Shown in pieces: positions 24,483 through 33,628 of a DNA stretch of 64,000 nucleotides. The notes beneath the pieces are model-generated. The model worked only from the letters and a program-made list of their open reading frames with translations, was not told the origin of the DNA and did no database searches. Origin of the DNA: Croceibacterium xixiisoli (lineage in GTDB: Bacteria > Pseudomonadota > Alphaproteobacteria > Sphingomonadales > Sphingomonadaceae); contig NZ_WTYJ01000003.1 in assembly GCF_009827305.1 (NCBI RefSeq), forward strand, positions 310,001-374,000. The letters run 5' to 3'. The stretch's first letter is position 1, and each line of letters begins with the position of its first letter. A program made the translations under genes and the position numbers.

Positions 24483-24742
24483 CGCCATGACGATCGCACA
24501 GTCAGCCAGGCGGCAACGGCCATGGCGCAGACGGACAGGGCCATGCCCCAGCTCGTGATCCCGATGGCGAGGCCTTGATCTGCGACGGCCGGGAACACGC
24601 TGAGGCCGATCAGCAGGAATGCAACCGGCCGCATCGCCCGGGGTGGCTTGCCCTGCCGCCCGAGATCGCGCCGATGTCTCTGCATCGACAGCGCCAGCGT
24701 GAGAAAGCCGGCAGTGGCCAGCAGCAAGGTGAGCGCGATCAT
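24479..24742 (-). CDS. DUF3325 family membrane protein
   Basis: 87 residues with three hydrophobic segments (IALTLLLATAGFLTLALSM, PVAFLLIGLSVFPAVADQG, GMALSVCAMAVAAWLTV) and a basic first loop (RHRRDLGRQGK). It fits DUF3325, a family found almost only beside TonB-dependent siderophore receptors and PepSY membrane proteins. Its function is unknown, perhaps assisting reduction or release of imported iron at the inner membrane. Both ends overlap neighbours by four bases, so it is fully embedded in the operon. Confidence 0.8.
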   Translation of the reverse strand: MIALTLLLATAGFLTLALSMQRHRRDLGRQGKPPRAMRPVAFLLIGLSVFPAVADQGLAIGITSWGMALSVCAMAVAAWLTVRSSWR

Positions 24743-26169
24743 GCCCTAGCCCCGCGTATGAGCAGCAATCCCGTCGTTCCCAGGGCAACTGCGCTCAGCG
24801 CAAGCGAGAGGGTGACCGGGCCAGTGCCGCCCAGAATTGTCGCAATGCCCAGCAGAAACGCAGCGCCCAACATCATGCCCGCCCAGCTTGCCCACCGATT
24901 GTGCATCAGGGCCCAACCCAGACAAGCGGCCCAGCTCAGGAACAGGATCCGTATCTCCCACTCGCCGCGTTCGGTCAGATCCACCGGCAACAACCGATTG
25001 GCGGCGAAATAGGCCGCGATCGCCATGGGCAGCCCGGCGATGGTCGCCAGATTGAGCGCCGCGACCAAGCCCTTGCCGGACTCGGGTCCGCGCTTGACGG
25101 TCCAGAGCAGCAGGCCGGTGGCGATCAGCGCAGTGCTGGCCAGGCCCGAAAAGAAATACAGCCAGCGTGTCCAGGCGCCGCCGAACTTGGCAAAATGCAG
25201 CCCGACCATGACGCCGCTGGTCTCGATCCCCGGTGGGTAGCGGGTCTGGCTGGCAAGCATGCGGCCACTCGGCCCGTCGAAGGCGGCCCAGTCGGCCATC
25301 ATGCTCAACCGATCGTCTGTGCCGCGCCAGAAGGTGACGATGGCCGCCGCATCGCCAGGATGGGCAACTGCAATCTGTTCGATGCGCCCACCGAGCTGGT
25401 GTTCGGCCGCCGCGAGCATCGGCAGGAGCGGTGCTAGCGGAGCAGACATTCCGCTCGCTTCTCGCTGTGTCGGGAGATACCAATCGGAGACATAGGCGGC
25501 GCGATCCCCGCCATAGCCGGCCTGCAATGCCCCCGGCATCAGCAGCACCGGAAAAATCATCAGACCGGTGAAGGCGATCACGAATTGAAACGGCAGGGTC
25601 AGAACGCCGGCAATATTGTGCGCGTCGAGCCAGCTGCGCTGTCCCTTGCCAATGCGAAACATGAAAAAATCACGGAAAATGCGCCGGTGCACGATGACGC
25701 CGGTCACCAGCCCCAGCAGCATCACCATACCGGCCGACGCAACGATCCACATTCCTACGGGGCCCGAATGCAGCCGGAAATGCAGATCGACCAGCGGCTC
25801 CGTCCCGTGGCTGTCGCGTGCGGCGACAACCGCCCCCGTAACCGCGTCGAACAGGGCATTGTCGCCTCTGTCATTGCCGGCGCTATCGGCTCCGGCCCAG
25901 GCGATCGTTACCCCGCCGTGATGCGCCGATGGCGTGATGGACCAGAACTCTGCAACTGGGGCCGCGCGCTGCAGATGTGTTTGGGCTGTTATCAGCGCCT
26001 GTTCGACAGCAACCGTATTTGCGGGCAGCTCCGGTTGCATCCACACGCTGATTTCATCGCTGAAAACCACTACGGTTCCCGTCAGCGCGATGACATACAG
26101 CGCCCAACCGAAAATGAGCCCCGACCATCGGTGGAGCCAAATCATCGACAGATGAAAATTCGCTTTCAT
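24739..26169 (-). CDS. PepSY-associated membrane protein (PiuB/ferric reductase-like)
   Basis: 476 residues. MKANFHLSMIWLHRWSGLIF gives the WLHRWSGL signature of PepSY-TM proteins. Further features are a long periplasmic domain with VDLHFRLHSGPVGMWIV, conserved histidines on membrane helices (RHSGPVG-like and WLDAHNIAGVL, VGLHFAKFGGAWTRWLYF), and four or more extra C-terminal helices. Family members (PiuB, FoxB, FpvG-like) reduce ferric siderophores at the inner membrane or are otherwise needed for siderophore-iron use. ATG 26169 overlaps the DUF3649 stop. The order receptor-DUF3649-PepSY-DUF3325 recurs in iron operons. Confidence 0.85.
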   Translation of the reverse strand: MKANFHLSMIWLHRWSGLIFGWALYVIALTGTVVVFSDEISVWMQPELPANTVAVEQALITAQTHLQRAAPVAEFWSITPSAHHGGVTIAWAGADSAGNDRGDNALFDAVTGAVVAARDSHGTEPLVDLHFRLHSGPVGMWIVASAGMVMLLGLVTGVIVHRRIFRDFFMFRIGKGQRSWLDAHNIAGVLTLPFQFVIAFTGLMIFPVLLMPGALQAGYGGDRAAYVSDWYLPTQREASGMSAPLAPLLPMLAAAEHQLGGRIEQIAVAHPGDAAAIVTFWRGTDDRLSMMADWAAFDGPSGRMLASQTRYPPGIETSGVMVGLHFAKFGGAWTRWLYFFSGLASTALIATGLLLWTVKRGPESGKGLVAALNLATIAGLPMAIAAYFAANRLLPVDLTERGEWEIRILFLSWAACLGWALMHNRWASWAGMMLGAAFLLGIATILGGTGPVTLSLALSAVALGTTGLLLIRGARA

Positions 26170-26435
26170 GCCGTCGCTGACAGGATCAACAGGCAGACCA
26201 GCGCCGGGATGACAATGCCCGCCCAGGCCCATGCAGCGCTGCGTGCCGCGAAGGCCCAGATGATGGCTGCCAGATGGATCGGGAATGCCGCCATGGTTGC
26301 CCAGGTCACCGCCTCGGCGGCTGACAATGGCAAGGTCTCTGCCCCAAGCGCTGCGGCGGCGTTGGCGAGGGCAAAACCCCCCGGCCCCGCCGCCAGCAAT
26401 CGACTGCCTATGCCAAGATGCTCGGACTTCACCAT
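26166..26435 (-). CDS. DUF3649 family membrane protein
   Basis: 89 residues with three hydrophobic stretches (GPGGFALANAAAALGAETL, AVTWATMAAFPIHLAAIIWA, WAWAGIVIPALVCLLI). The FPIHLAAIIWAFAARSA segment and the position between receptor and PepSY gene fit DUF3649, an iron-operon inner-membrane protein of unknown role. It starts seven bases inside the end of the receptor gene and shares ATGA with the next gene. Confidence 0.75.
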   Translation of the reverse strand: MVKSEHLGIGSRLLAAGPGGFALANAAAALGAETLPLSAAEAVTWATMAAFPIHLAAIIWAFAARSAAWAWAGIVIPALVCLLILSATA

Positions 26436-28873
26436 TTATAGGCGATGCTGCCCATCAGCGTGCGCCGCTGGCCCAGATAGCAGAAGGCATAGAAGGATGA
26501 ATTGCAGCCCGTGACATAGCGCCGGTCGAACAGATTGTTGGCGTTGATCTGGGCTGTCAGCCCTTCGCCCCATCCGAAAAGCTGCGACAGGTCGAAGCCG
26601 ATTCGTGCGTCGAATATGGTGGATGAGGGAATGCGCAGATCGGGGTTGTTGGCCGCATCCCCTTCCTGCCGGCTGACATAGCGGACACCTCCGCCAAGGG
26701 ACACGCCCACCGGGTCTTCCCCGCCAAACCGGTAATCCGCCCAGAGGGATGCCTGGGTCGGCGGGACGAAGTGCAGACGGTTGCCGACTGGTGTGCCGGT
26801 TTCGCTGCTTTCGCGCACGCGGGCATCGGTGTGGCTGAAGGCTGCTGTGGCGTCGAGCCCTGCTGCCAGGCTCGCTTTCGCCTCGATCTCGACCCCGCGT
26901 GATCTCACCCGGCCGATCTGTACGCTGAACTGCCAGTCGGTCGGGTCCGGAGCCAGCACATTGCGTTGTTCGATGTCGAACACCGAAGCGGTGATGGACA
27001 GATTCTCGCTCGGCGGCTGGAACCGCAGCCCGGCTTCGAACTGGCGCCCGGTCAGCGGCTCGAACGGCAGGCCTGCGCGTGTTGCGCCGGGCTCCGGTTC
27101 AAACGAGGTCGAAAAATTGACGAATGGCGCAAAGCCATTGTCGAACAGATAGACGGCACCCGCGCGGCCGGTCAGCTTGCTGTCCCGCTGGCGGTATTCC
27201 GGCGTCGGGAAGTAGCTGGTCCAGCCCTGCGTGGCGGCCCAGTCGTGGCGGATACCCAGGGTGATGCGCAACCGGTCGACCGCGATCTGATCCTGCAGAT
27301 ACAGGCCATGCTGCCGCTGGGTGAAATAGAGCTGCGTATAACGATCGCCGAGTTCGCCGGGGCTGTTGTCCGGGTTGTAGATATCGACATCGACATAGGT
27401 TTCGTCGCCATAATAGATCGGAATGTCATCACGATTGGCCTTCGCCGTCATGAAATCATATCCGACCAGGATACGGTGACCGATTGCCCCGGTGTCGAAG
27501 GCGAATTCCACGCTGTTATCCAGCGTCAGGGATTGGAAGTCCTCCGGCGTGATGCCCAGATAACGGGTGGCGGTGCGAAAATCGTCGCCCAGTCCGTAAA
27601 CCAGCGGATACTGAATGGAGGCGGCTGTGTCGGTGTAATCGGCGCTGCTGCGGATCCGGATGCCATTGCCGAAATCATGATCGAGCCGATAGCCGAGCAG
27701 CCATTGTTCGCGCAGATAGCCGTCGGTGCTGGAACCGAGGTAGACATCGGACGGAACCGGACCATTGGGATTGGGCAGCAGTGTACCCTCGGCAAAGAAG
27801 CTGCCGGCGCCCGTCTTGTCGTCCTGATAGGACGCGAACAAGTTGAGGTCGGTGTCCGCTGACGGGCGCCAGGCCAGGCTGCCGGCCACGAATACCCGGT
27901 TGTCGTCGATATGGTCCATCTGCGTGCGGGAATCGCGCGCGAGCCCGACGATCCGGCCGGAGAACACGCCCTCGCTGTCAAAGGGCGTGCTGATATCGAT
28001 CTTGCCCTGGAAGCGCGAATAACTGCCTGCCAGCAATTCGACTTCTCCCTGCGCTTCGGCAGTCGGTCGTTTGCGCACCAGATTGGCAATCCCGCCCGGC
28101 GCACTGCGACCATACAGCACGGAACTGGGCCCCTTGAGGATTTCGACGCGCTCCAGACCGAACGGGTCGATCTGGGCCGTGGTCAGGTCGCCACGCGGTT
28201 GGCGGGTTCCATCGACATAGGTGCGGGCGGTGAAACCCCGGATGGTCAGATTGTCATCGGCGATGATCGATCCGGTGCGTTCGGCATAGACACCGGGCGT
28301 ATAGCGCAAAGCCTGACCGACCGACTGGGCGCCTGTCGCAGTCAGTTGGTCTGCGGTGACGATGTTCACGATCTGCGGCACTTCGATCAGCGGCGTATCC
28401 GTCTTGGTGGCGGATGCCGTACGACGCGCGACATAACCTTCCACCGGCGCCCAGGCACTGGCTTCTTCCCGGGCAGCGCCGGGCGTGCTGTCGGTAACGC
28501 GTACTGGACCAAGCAGAACCGTCCCATCGGCCGCTTGCGGTGCGCGTTCCAGCACCACGTCCCCCGCATTGGTGAAGCGATATGAAATGCCCGATCCTGC
28601 CAGCAGTCGCGACAGGGCCTCAGCCGGCGCCATCGTACCGGTGACAGCGGTGGTGCGAATGTCGGGAATGGCCACGCCGCCCACGATATCGATGCCGGAT
28701 TGCTGGCTGAATGCGGCCAGCGCCGTTGCCAGCGGCTGAGATTGTATGTCGAAGCGGGCGGACGCAGCCTGTGCCGCTGCCGTCATGGGCAGGACCATAG
28801 CCGTACTGGCACAGCCCATCAGGGCGAGCGCCAGCCGGAAGCGGCCCGCACGCATCGGGGTGGAAATGATCAT
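26429..28873 (-). CDS. TonB-dependent siderophore receptor with STN signalling domain
   Basis: 814 residues. After a signal peptide (VLPMTAAAQA) comes an STN secretin/TonB short N-domain at about residues 40-110 (FDIQSQPLATALAAFSQQSG, ALSRLLAGSGISYRF), which talks to a FecR anti-sigma factor. Next come the TonB region and plug (PQIVNIVTADQLTATGAQSV, LTIRGFTARTYVDGTRQPRG, VEILKGPSSVLYGRSAPGG) and a barrel ending MGSIAYKW, close to the usual aromatic terminus. The plug wording is that of ferric-siderophore (FpvA/FhuA-like) receptors. fecI and fecR lie directly upstream on the same strand, and a Fur-like box lies at 28963. Confidence 0.9.
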   Translation of the reverse strand: MIISTPMRAGRFRLALALMGCASTAMVLPMTAAAQAASARFDIQSQPLATALAAFSQQSGIDIVGGVAIPDIRTTAVTGTMAPAEALSRLLAGSGISYRFTNAGDVVLERAPQAADGTVLLGPVRVTDSTPGAAREEASAWAPVEGYVARRTASATKTDTPLIEVPQIVNIVTADQLTATGAQSVGQALRYTPGVYAERTGSIIADDNLTIRGFTARTYVDGTRQPRGDLTTAQIDPFGLERVEILKGPSSVLYGRSAPGGIANLVRKRPTAEAQGEVELLAGSYSRFQGKIDISTPFDSEGVFSGRIVGLARDSRTQMDHIDDNRVFVAGSLAWRPSADTDLNLFASYQDDKTGAGSFFAEGTLLPNPNGPVPSDVYLGSSTDGYLREQWLLGYRLDHDFGNGIRIRSSADYTDTAASIQYPLVYGLGDDFRTATRYLGITPEDFQSLTLDNSVEFAFDTGAIGHRILVGYDFMTAKANRDDIPIYYGDETYVDVDIYNPDNSPGELGDRYTQLYFTQRQHGLYLQDQIAVDRLRITLGIRHDWAATQGWTSYFPTPEYRQRDSKLTGRAGAVYLFDNGFAPFVNFSTSFEPEPGATRAGLPFEPLTGRQFEAGLRFQPPSENLSITASVFDIEQRNVLAPDPTDWQFSVQIGRVRSRGVEIEAKASLAAGLDATAAFSHTDARVRESSETGTPVGNRLHFVPPTQASLWADYRFGGEDPVGVSLGGGVRYVSRQEGDAANNPDLRIPSSTIFDARIGFDLSQLFGWGEGLTAQINANNLFDRRYVTGCNSSFYAFCYLGQRRTLMGSIAYKW

Positions 28874-28962
28874 GGTCTGGTGTCCCCTGTCGGTCGTCGT
28901 GGCAGCGCATAACGCGCCCTTCAGCGGCTAAGACGAACCAGCAGACGGATTGTCAGGGCTAA

Positions 28963-28977
28963 TGCGAATTATTTTCA
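28963..28977. promoter_or_regulatory. Fur-like iron box upstream of the siderophore receptor
   Basis: TGCGAATTATTTTCA matches 12 of the 13... core positions of the alphaproteobacterial Fur pattern TGCnAATnATTnGCA, failing only at one base near the 3' end. It lies 90 bases before the receptor start, between fecR and the receptor, which suggests a second iron-controlled promoter inside the operon. Confidence 0.6.
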
Positions 28978-28990
28978 GGCATGAGCGTTT

Positions 28991-29929
28991 TCACGCTGCC
29001 CGCAGCAAAGTCAGCAGCTTGCCAACCCGCATCATCCGCATGGGAACCACGGCCGCAATTCGCTCAACGCCGGATGCCGCATCGTCCGTGCCGATCATCA
29101 GCGTGACCGGCTGCTGTGCCAGCGCATCATCCAGCACGATGATCTCGCTGCCCGACCAGCGGCCCAGCTCTGCGACAACCTCCGCCAGGGGGCGCGCGGC
29201 AAAGGCAAGCCGGCCATCGCGCCAGGCGAGCCGGTTGGGATCGCTGGTCTCTACCGGGCCCAGGCTCCCGTTCCCAAAAACGAGTGCCTGCCCGGCATTC
29301 ACCTGTGCGGCGCTTTGATAGGCCTGCACCTGGACGGCATGTTCGGTAACGGTCACCCGAACACCCCGCTGCTCATTGGCCACAGCAAATGCCGTACCCA
29401 GCGCGGTCACCGTGCCATCCCCTGTTTCGACCCGGAAAGGGCGCGCCGGATCGCTCGCCACAGAGAAAAACGCCTCGCCGCCGAGCAGGCGGGCAACCCG
29501 CTCATGCGGGCGCATTTCGAAATCGAGTGCGCTCGCGCTGGAAAGCTCGACAGTCGATCCGTCGGCCAGGGCGATATTCCGTCGCTCCCCCGTGGTCGTT
29601 CGATGATCGGCAAATGGGTGCGGCCCCAGCGCAATTCGTCCAATCCCCGCGATGGCCGCAACGCTGGCCGCTGCAGCCATGCCACCGCGAAGCACACTGC
29701 GCCGGTCGACCTTCGGCGGGCTGTGTGCCAGGCTGGGCAAATGGCCGGATGCGCCCCACAATCGCTGGATCCGGGCGTAGCTTTCGGCATGGCGCGGGTC
29801 GGCATCCCGCCATGCTTCGAACATCGCTCTGGGCGCAGGATCGGCCGGATCGTCGTGCAGCCGCACAAACCAACGCGTGGCTTCGTCCCGAATTTGTCCG
29901 GTATCGCGCGTGCCGTCGCTCTCGTTCAC
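28991..29929 (-). CDS. FecR family anti-sigma/sigma-regulator protein
   Basis: 312 residues from the GTG at 29929 (GGGAGG nine bases upstream). The cytoplasmic part has DUF4880-like ATRWFVRLHDDPADPAPRA and EAWRDADPRHAESYARIQRLW. One membrane segment follows (GMAAAASVAAIAGIGRIAL). The periplasmic FecR domain has TTGERRNIALADGSTVELSS, HERVARLLGGEAFFSVASDP and PFRVETGDGTVTALGTAFAV. FecR senses the receptor's STN domain and releases FecI when siderophore binds. A longer frame to 30028 exists but lacks a ribosome site. Confidence 0.88.
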   Translation of the reverse strand: MNESDGTRDTGQIRDEATRWFVRLHDDPADPAPRAMFEAWRDADPRHAESYARIQRLWGASGHLPSLAHSPPKVDRRSVLRGGMAAAASVAAIAGIGRIALGPHPFADHRTTTGERRNIALADGSTVELSSASALDFEMRPHERVARLLGGEAFFSVASDPARPFRVETGDGTVTALGTAFAVANEQRGVRVTVTEHAVQVQAYQSAAQVNAGQALVFGNGSLGPVETSDPNRLAWRDGRLAFAARPLAEVVAELGRWSGSEIIVLDDALAQQPVTLMIGTDDAASGVERIAAVVPMRMMRVGKLLTLLRAA

Positions 29930-30012
29930 GCTTGTTCGCCTCCCGGATGCGGTCCTATCGCCATGTCGGCCGCATTGACTAGACGAAACAGTTGCCAATT
30001 TGTCAGGTACAC

Positions 30013-30513
30013 TCAGCCTTCGTCGCAATCCGCTGCCTGCTGAATCACGATCAGGGCGTGCATCATGTGCTCATGCACGGTCTGGCGAGAAATGCCGAGT
30101 TGCCGGGCGATTTCCGCAAAGGTCATGCCATCCATGCGTGACAGGCGGAACACTTCGCGTCGCCGCGCGGGCATCCCGGCCAGCACATTTTCCATCCGGG
30201 CCAGCTCATCCCGTGTTATCAGCAGGGCCTCCGGGTCGCTGCGGGGGCTGGGTGTCAGGTCCAGTTCTGTATTGGGTGCCAGTGTTTCGACACCAAGGGC
30301 AGTGCGGCGATGGCGATCACGAATGAGATTGGCCGCAATCTGGCGCAGATATCCCGCAAGGTTGCGGACCGGGGTCTTTGGCTGCGCAGTCGACAGGCGC
30401 AGCCAGCTTTCCTGCACGATGTCATCGACATCGCTGGGGTTTCCCCCTTGGCGTCGCACAAAGCGCGTGAGAGCAGCATTGGCGGCGGAAATCTGGCTCG
30501 GATCGCTGGACAT
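30013..30513 (-). CDS. FecI-like ECF RNA polymerase sigma factor
   Basis: 166 residues from the ATG at 30513. Region 2 reads NPSDVDDIVQESWLRLSTAQ and NLAGYLRQIAANLIRDRHRR. Region 4 reads LAGMPARRREVFRLSRMDGM, TFAEIARQLGISRQTVHEHM, a standard HTH. The 'FRLSR.DG...EIA..LGIS...V..H' wording marks the FecI group that drives siderophore-receptor genes. It heads the operon fecI-fecR-receptor-DUF3649-PepSY-DUF3325-tonB. The open frame runs on to 31632 but is antisense to corA there. Confidence 0.9.
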   Translation of the reverse strand: MSSDPSQISAANAALTRFVRRQGGNPSDVDDIVQESWLRLSTAQPKTPVRNLAGYLRQIAANLIRDRHRRTALGVETLAPNTELDLTPSPRSDPEALLITRDELARMENVLAGMPARRREVFRLSRMDGMTFAEIARQLGISRQTVHEHMMHALIVIQQAADCDEG

Positions 30514-30660
30514 GATGTGGCGACACTCCCTGGGCGCCCTTATGCATGTTGAGATTGAATTGCAAAATTCTCGACGCCTGCTGCAATTGTTTTCGGGCAT
30601 GACCGGAACGCCCCTGAGTCCCCGATTGCCACCCATCGCCGGCTCTGCCACATCCCGCGC

Positions 30661-31626
30661 ATGACCATATTGGCGGCGCGGCGGTATCGGGACGGCCGGA
30701 TCATCAGGGACCATCTCACTCCGGGCCTGCCGCCTGTGGGGGAGGGGGAGTTTGATTGGATCGGCCTGGCCGATCCCACCGATGCAGAGCTGGAATGGAT
30801 CGGGCAGGCCTATAATCTCCACCCGCTCGCGCTGGAAGATGCGCACACGCCCGATCACGCGCCCAAGGTGGAAACCTTCGGCACCATGCTGTCGGTCATT
30901 GCCCGCACCGCCACGCTGGGCCCGGGGGAGACGATCACTTTTGGCCAGACCACCATCTTCCTGGGCCATGATTTCGTCGTCACCATCCGGCTGGGCAGCA
31001 CCCGCGCCCACACAGAGATGCGCGCCCAGCTGGAAGCGAACAGCGAACGGCTGGCCGAAGGGCCCGATGTGGTGCTCTATGCCGTGCTGGATTTCATCGT
31101 CAGCGGCTATGAACCGCTGATCGATGAATTGGAGGGCGTTGTCGGCGAAATGGAAGACAGCGCCGTCGATGAGTTTCCCGATCAGGCCAACATCCGCCGG
31201 ATCTTCCGGCTGCGCCGCCTGCTGCGCAAGGTGGAGGGGACCTGCGGCCGGCTGGAAGAGGTTTCGGCCAAGCTGGCACAGACCGAGCAGGTCTGCATCG
31301 ATGACCGGGCGCGCCCATTCTTCCGCGATGTGCATGACAGCGCCAAGCGTTCGGTCTGGCGCGCGCGCGGATTGAACCAGACCTTGGGAAGCATTCTGGA
31401 AGTGGCCGGCCTGCTCGAACAGAGCCGGCAGGGCGCCATTACCCGCCAGCTGGCAGCCTGGGCGGCGATCCTGGCCGTGCCGACCGCCATCGCCGGCATT
31501 TACGGCATGAACTTCGATTTCATGCCCGAACTGCGCTGGCGCTATGCCTATTTCGTCGTGCTGGGCGTGGTCGCGACCAGTTGTACAGTGCTCTATTCGC
31601 GGTTTCGCCGGATGGGCTGGCTCTGA
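30661..31626 (+). CDS. corA: CorA family divalent-cation transporter
   Basis: 321 residues: a large cytoplasmic N-domain (FDWIGLADPTDAELEWIGQA, LHPLALEDAHTPDHAPKVET), a long helix region (VLYAVLDFIVSGYEPLIDEL), and two C-terminal membrane helices. The first helix ends in the pore motif YGMNFDFMPEL. These are pentameric Mg2+/Co2+/Ni2+ channels. The GMN motif is intact. No clear ribosome site precedes ATG 30661. The gene is divergent from fecI with 147 bases between starts and is closed by a strong terminator. Confidence 0.93.
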   Translation: MTILAARRYRDGRIIRDHLTPGLPPVGEGEFDWIGLADPTDAELEWIGQAYNLHPLALEDAHTPDHAPKVETFGTMLSVIARTATLGPGETITFGQTTIFLGHDFVVTIRLGSTRAHTEMRAQLEANSERLAEGPDVVLYAVLDFIVSGYEPLIDELEGVVGEMEDSAVDEFPDQANIRRIFRLRRLLRKVEGTCGRLEEVSAKLAQTEQVCIDDRARPFFRDVHDSAKRSVWRARGLNQTLGSILEVAGLLEQSRQGAITRQLAAWAAILAVPTAIAGIYGMNFDFMPELRWRYAYFVVLGVVATSCTVLYSRFRRMGWL

Positions 31627-31637
31627 CGACACAACAG

Positions 31638-31675
31638 GAAAGGGGCGCCCCGATCCAATCGGAGCGCCCCTTTTT
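31638..31675. terminator. intrinsic terminator between corA and folD
   Basis: AAAGGGGCGCCCCGAT, short loop, ATCGGAGCGCCCCTTTTT gives a long GC stem with A and T runs. It serves the convergent corA and folD genes. Confidence 0.9.
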
Positions 31676-31695
31676 CAAGCCAGCATATGCCTGGC

Positions 31696-32631
31696 TTACG
31701 CCTTGTCGGCCCCGAACATCGAACGGTCGGGTGCGTCGTGGTACAGGTTTTCACCTGTCGGTGCCGGGTTTCCCCCCGCGAGTGCGCGGGCGGCCTGCAC
31801 CGTATTGGCCAGCAGGCAGGAAATCGTCATCGGGCCCACGCCGCCGGGAACCGGGGTCACGGCCTTGGCATGCTGGACTTCGTCGAACTTCACGTCGCCA
31901 ACCAGGCGTTCCTTGCCGTTGTCACCCATGATGCGGGTGATGCCCACGTCGATGATCACGGCGCCGGGCTTGACCCAGCTGCCCTTGACCAGTTCGGGCG
32001 CGCCGGCGGCGGCGACGATGATGTCGGCCTTGCTGGCGATTTCCGGCAGGTTCGCGGTGTGGATATGGGTGACGGTAACCGTGCACTCGCGGTCGAGCAG
32101 CAGATTGGCCACCGGCTTGCCGACGATGTTGGACTTGCCGATCACCACGGCATCCTTGCCGATGAAGTCATCGACCACGGTTTCCAGCAACAGCATCACG
32201 CCCAGCGGGGTGCAGGGGACGATGCCACCGGTGCCGGTCGACAAACGGCCCACATTGACCGGGTGGAAACCGTCGACATCCTTGTCCGGGCTGATCGAAC
32301 GCAGCACGGTGCGGGTGTCGATATGGTCGGGCAGTGGCACCTGGCAGAGAATGCCATGCACTTCGGGATCAGCGTTCAGCTGTTCCACCAGCGCCAGCAG
32401 ATCGGCCTGGCTGGTCTCCGCCGGCAGGCGGTGTTCGGTCGAAATGATGCCGACCTTTTCGCATGCCTTGATCTTGCGGCGGACATAGACCTGGCTGGCG
32501 CCATCGTCGCCCACCAGAATAACGGTCAGGCCAGGGCGCGGCAGGCCTTCGGCGACCATTTCGTCGACCTGCTGCTTGGTGCGCTCATCCAGCTTGTTGG
32601 CGACGGCGCGCCCATCGATAATCTCTGCCAT
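31696..32631 (-). CDS. folD: methylenetetrahydrofolate dehydrogenase / methenyltetrahydrofolate cyclohydrolase
   Basis: 311 residues from the ATG at 32631 (GGGAGATTCA before it): MAEIIDGRAVANKLDERTKQ, LTVILVGDDGASQVYVRRKI with the catalytic-Lys region (KIKACEKVGI), ILCQVPLPDHID, SPDKDVDGFHPVNVGRL, VVIGKSNIVGKPVANLLL and VTPVPGGVGPMT. All FolD signatures are present. It interconverts 5,10-methylene-H4folate and 10-formyl-H4folate. Here it lies 56 bases after metF and near ligM, so besides housekeeping it likely recycles the one-carbon units made when methoxy-aromatics are demethylated. Confidence 0.95.
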   Translation of the reverse strand: MAEIIDGRAVANKLDERTKQQVDEMVAEGLPRPGLTVILVGDDGASQVYVRRKIKACEKVGIISTEHRLPAETSQADLLALVEQLNADPEVHGILCQVPLPDHIDTRTVLRSISPDKDVDGFHPVNVGRLSTGTGGIVPCTPLGVMLLLETVVDDFIGKDAVVIGKSNIVGKPVANLLLDRECTVTVTHIHTANLPEIASKADIIVAAAGAPELVKGSWVKPGAVIIDVGITRIMGDNGKERLVGDVKFDEVQHAKAVTPVPGGVGPMTISCLLANTVQAARALAGGNPAPTGENLYHDAPDRSMFGADKA

Positions 32632-32687
32632 TGAATCTCCCTCGGCCCCAGACGGGCGGCACGCAGCGTGCCGCCCGGGGCAAATTA

Positions 32688-33557
32688 TCAGTGCTTGGCG
32701 TCGTAGCTGTTGATCCAATCGGCTGACGCCTTCAGCGCGCCGAACGGATAAAGGTGCAGGCGCACGCGGCCATGCTGGTCGCCCAGCAGCTCATTCAGCG
32801 AATTGACCAGCTTGTCCGGGCCGGCATTGCCGAGAAGATTGGTGATCGAAACGCCATACTTCTTCATGACCGATGCCGATGCGCCAACGCCGCAACGCTT
32901 GGCAAAGCCGAGCAGGCGCTTGATGCCGGCCGGGCCGGGGACGCCCAGGCGCACGGGAACATCGATGCCGCGGGCGCGCATTTCGCCCACCCATTCCACG
33001 ATCGCATCATCGTCGAATGCGAACTGGGTAACGACCAGCGGGGTCATGCCATGTGCGCGGACAGCTGCGATCTTGCGCTCCATCCAGTCCCACAGCTGGT
33101 CCTTGGTGTTGTTCGGGTGGCCTTCCGGGTGGCCGCCGACGCCGACGATTTCGATGCCATACTTTTCCAGCAGGCCGGTTTCGATGATCTGCAGCGAATC
33201 GGAATAGGGACCTTCGGCTTCAGGCGGATCGCCAGCGATGATGAAGACGCGCTTCACGCCAGCCTTGGTGGTGATGTCGCGCAGATAGTTTTCCAGCTGC
33301 TCTTCCGACAGGATGCGGCGGGCAGACAGGTGAACGATCGGTTCGAACCCGAGCTCGCGCACCAGCACGGCAGCTTCGACGCGCTGTTCGATTTCTTCGC
33401 CCGGCAGGAAGGTCACGGCAATCTGCGTGCCCGGACGGATCGCCGATGCGGCTTCGCGCAGGCCTGCGGTTTCCTTCGCTGTCATTTCCAGCGAATAGCC
33501 ATCGACCATATTGCTGCGGGGTTTTTCCCAATCCGGGTGGATTGCGGCATAGGACAT
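32688..33557 (-). CDS. metF: 5,10-methylenetetrahydrofolate reductase
   Basis: 289 residues from the ATG at 33557 (GAGGAG 10 bases upstream): MSYAAIHPDWEKPRSNMVDG, TQIAVTFLPGEEIEQRVEAA, then VFIIAGDPPEAEGPYSDSL, VGVGGHPEGHPN, VTQFAFDDDAIVEW, RLGVPGPAGIKRLLGF. This is the MetF barrel with its FAD and folate residues, in the divergent form found next to ligM in sphingomonads. In the demethylation setting it probably runs with methyl-H4folate produced by LigM. It is cotranscribed with folD. A long imperfect palindrome sits upstream. Confidence 0.92.
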   Translation of the reverse strand: MSYAAIHPDWEKPRSNMVDGYSLEMTAKETAGLREAASAIRPGTQIAVTFLPGEEIEQRVEAAVLVRELGFEPIVHLSARRILSEEQLENYLRDITTKAGVKRVFIIAGDPPEAEGPYSDSLQIIETGLLEKYGIEIVGVGGHPEGHPNNTKDQLWDWMERKIAAVRAHGMTPLVVTQFAFDDDAIVEWVGEMRARGIDVPVRLGVPGPAGIKRLLGFAKRCGVGASASVMKKYGVSITNLLGNAGPDKLVNSLNELLGDQHGRVRLHLYPFGALKASADWINSYDAKH

Positions 33558-33628
33558 GGAATCTACTCCTCTCGTCTCGCTTACGCAGGCGGCCATAGGC
33601 GTTCTGCGCGGTTTCACAAAGTGTCTAG

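Noticed and set aside
30514-31632. Upstream extension of the FecI frame to a 539-residue protein
   Set aside because: The extension is antisense to corA, which has a full GMN-motif protein. The sigma factor has a proper ATG at 30513 and the normal family length.
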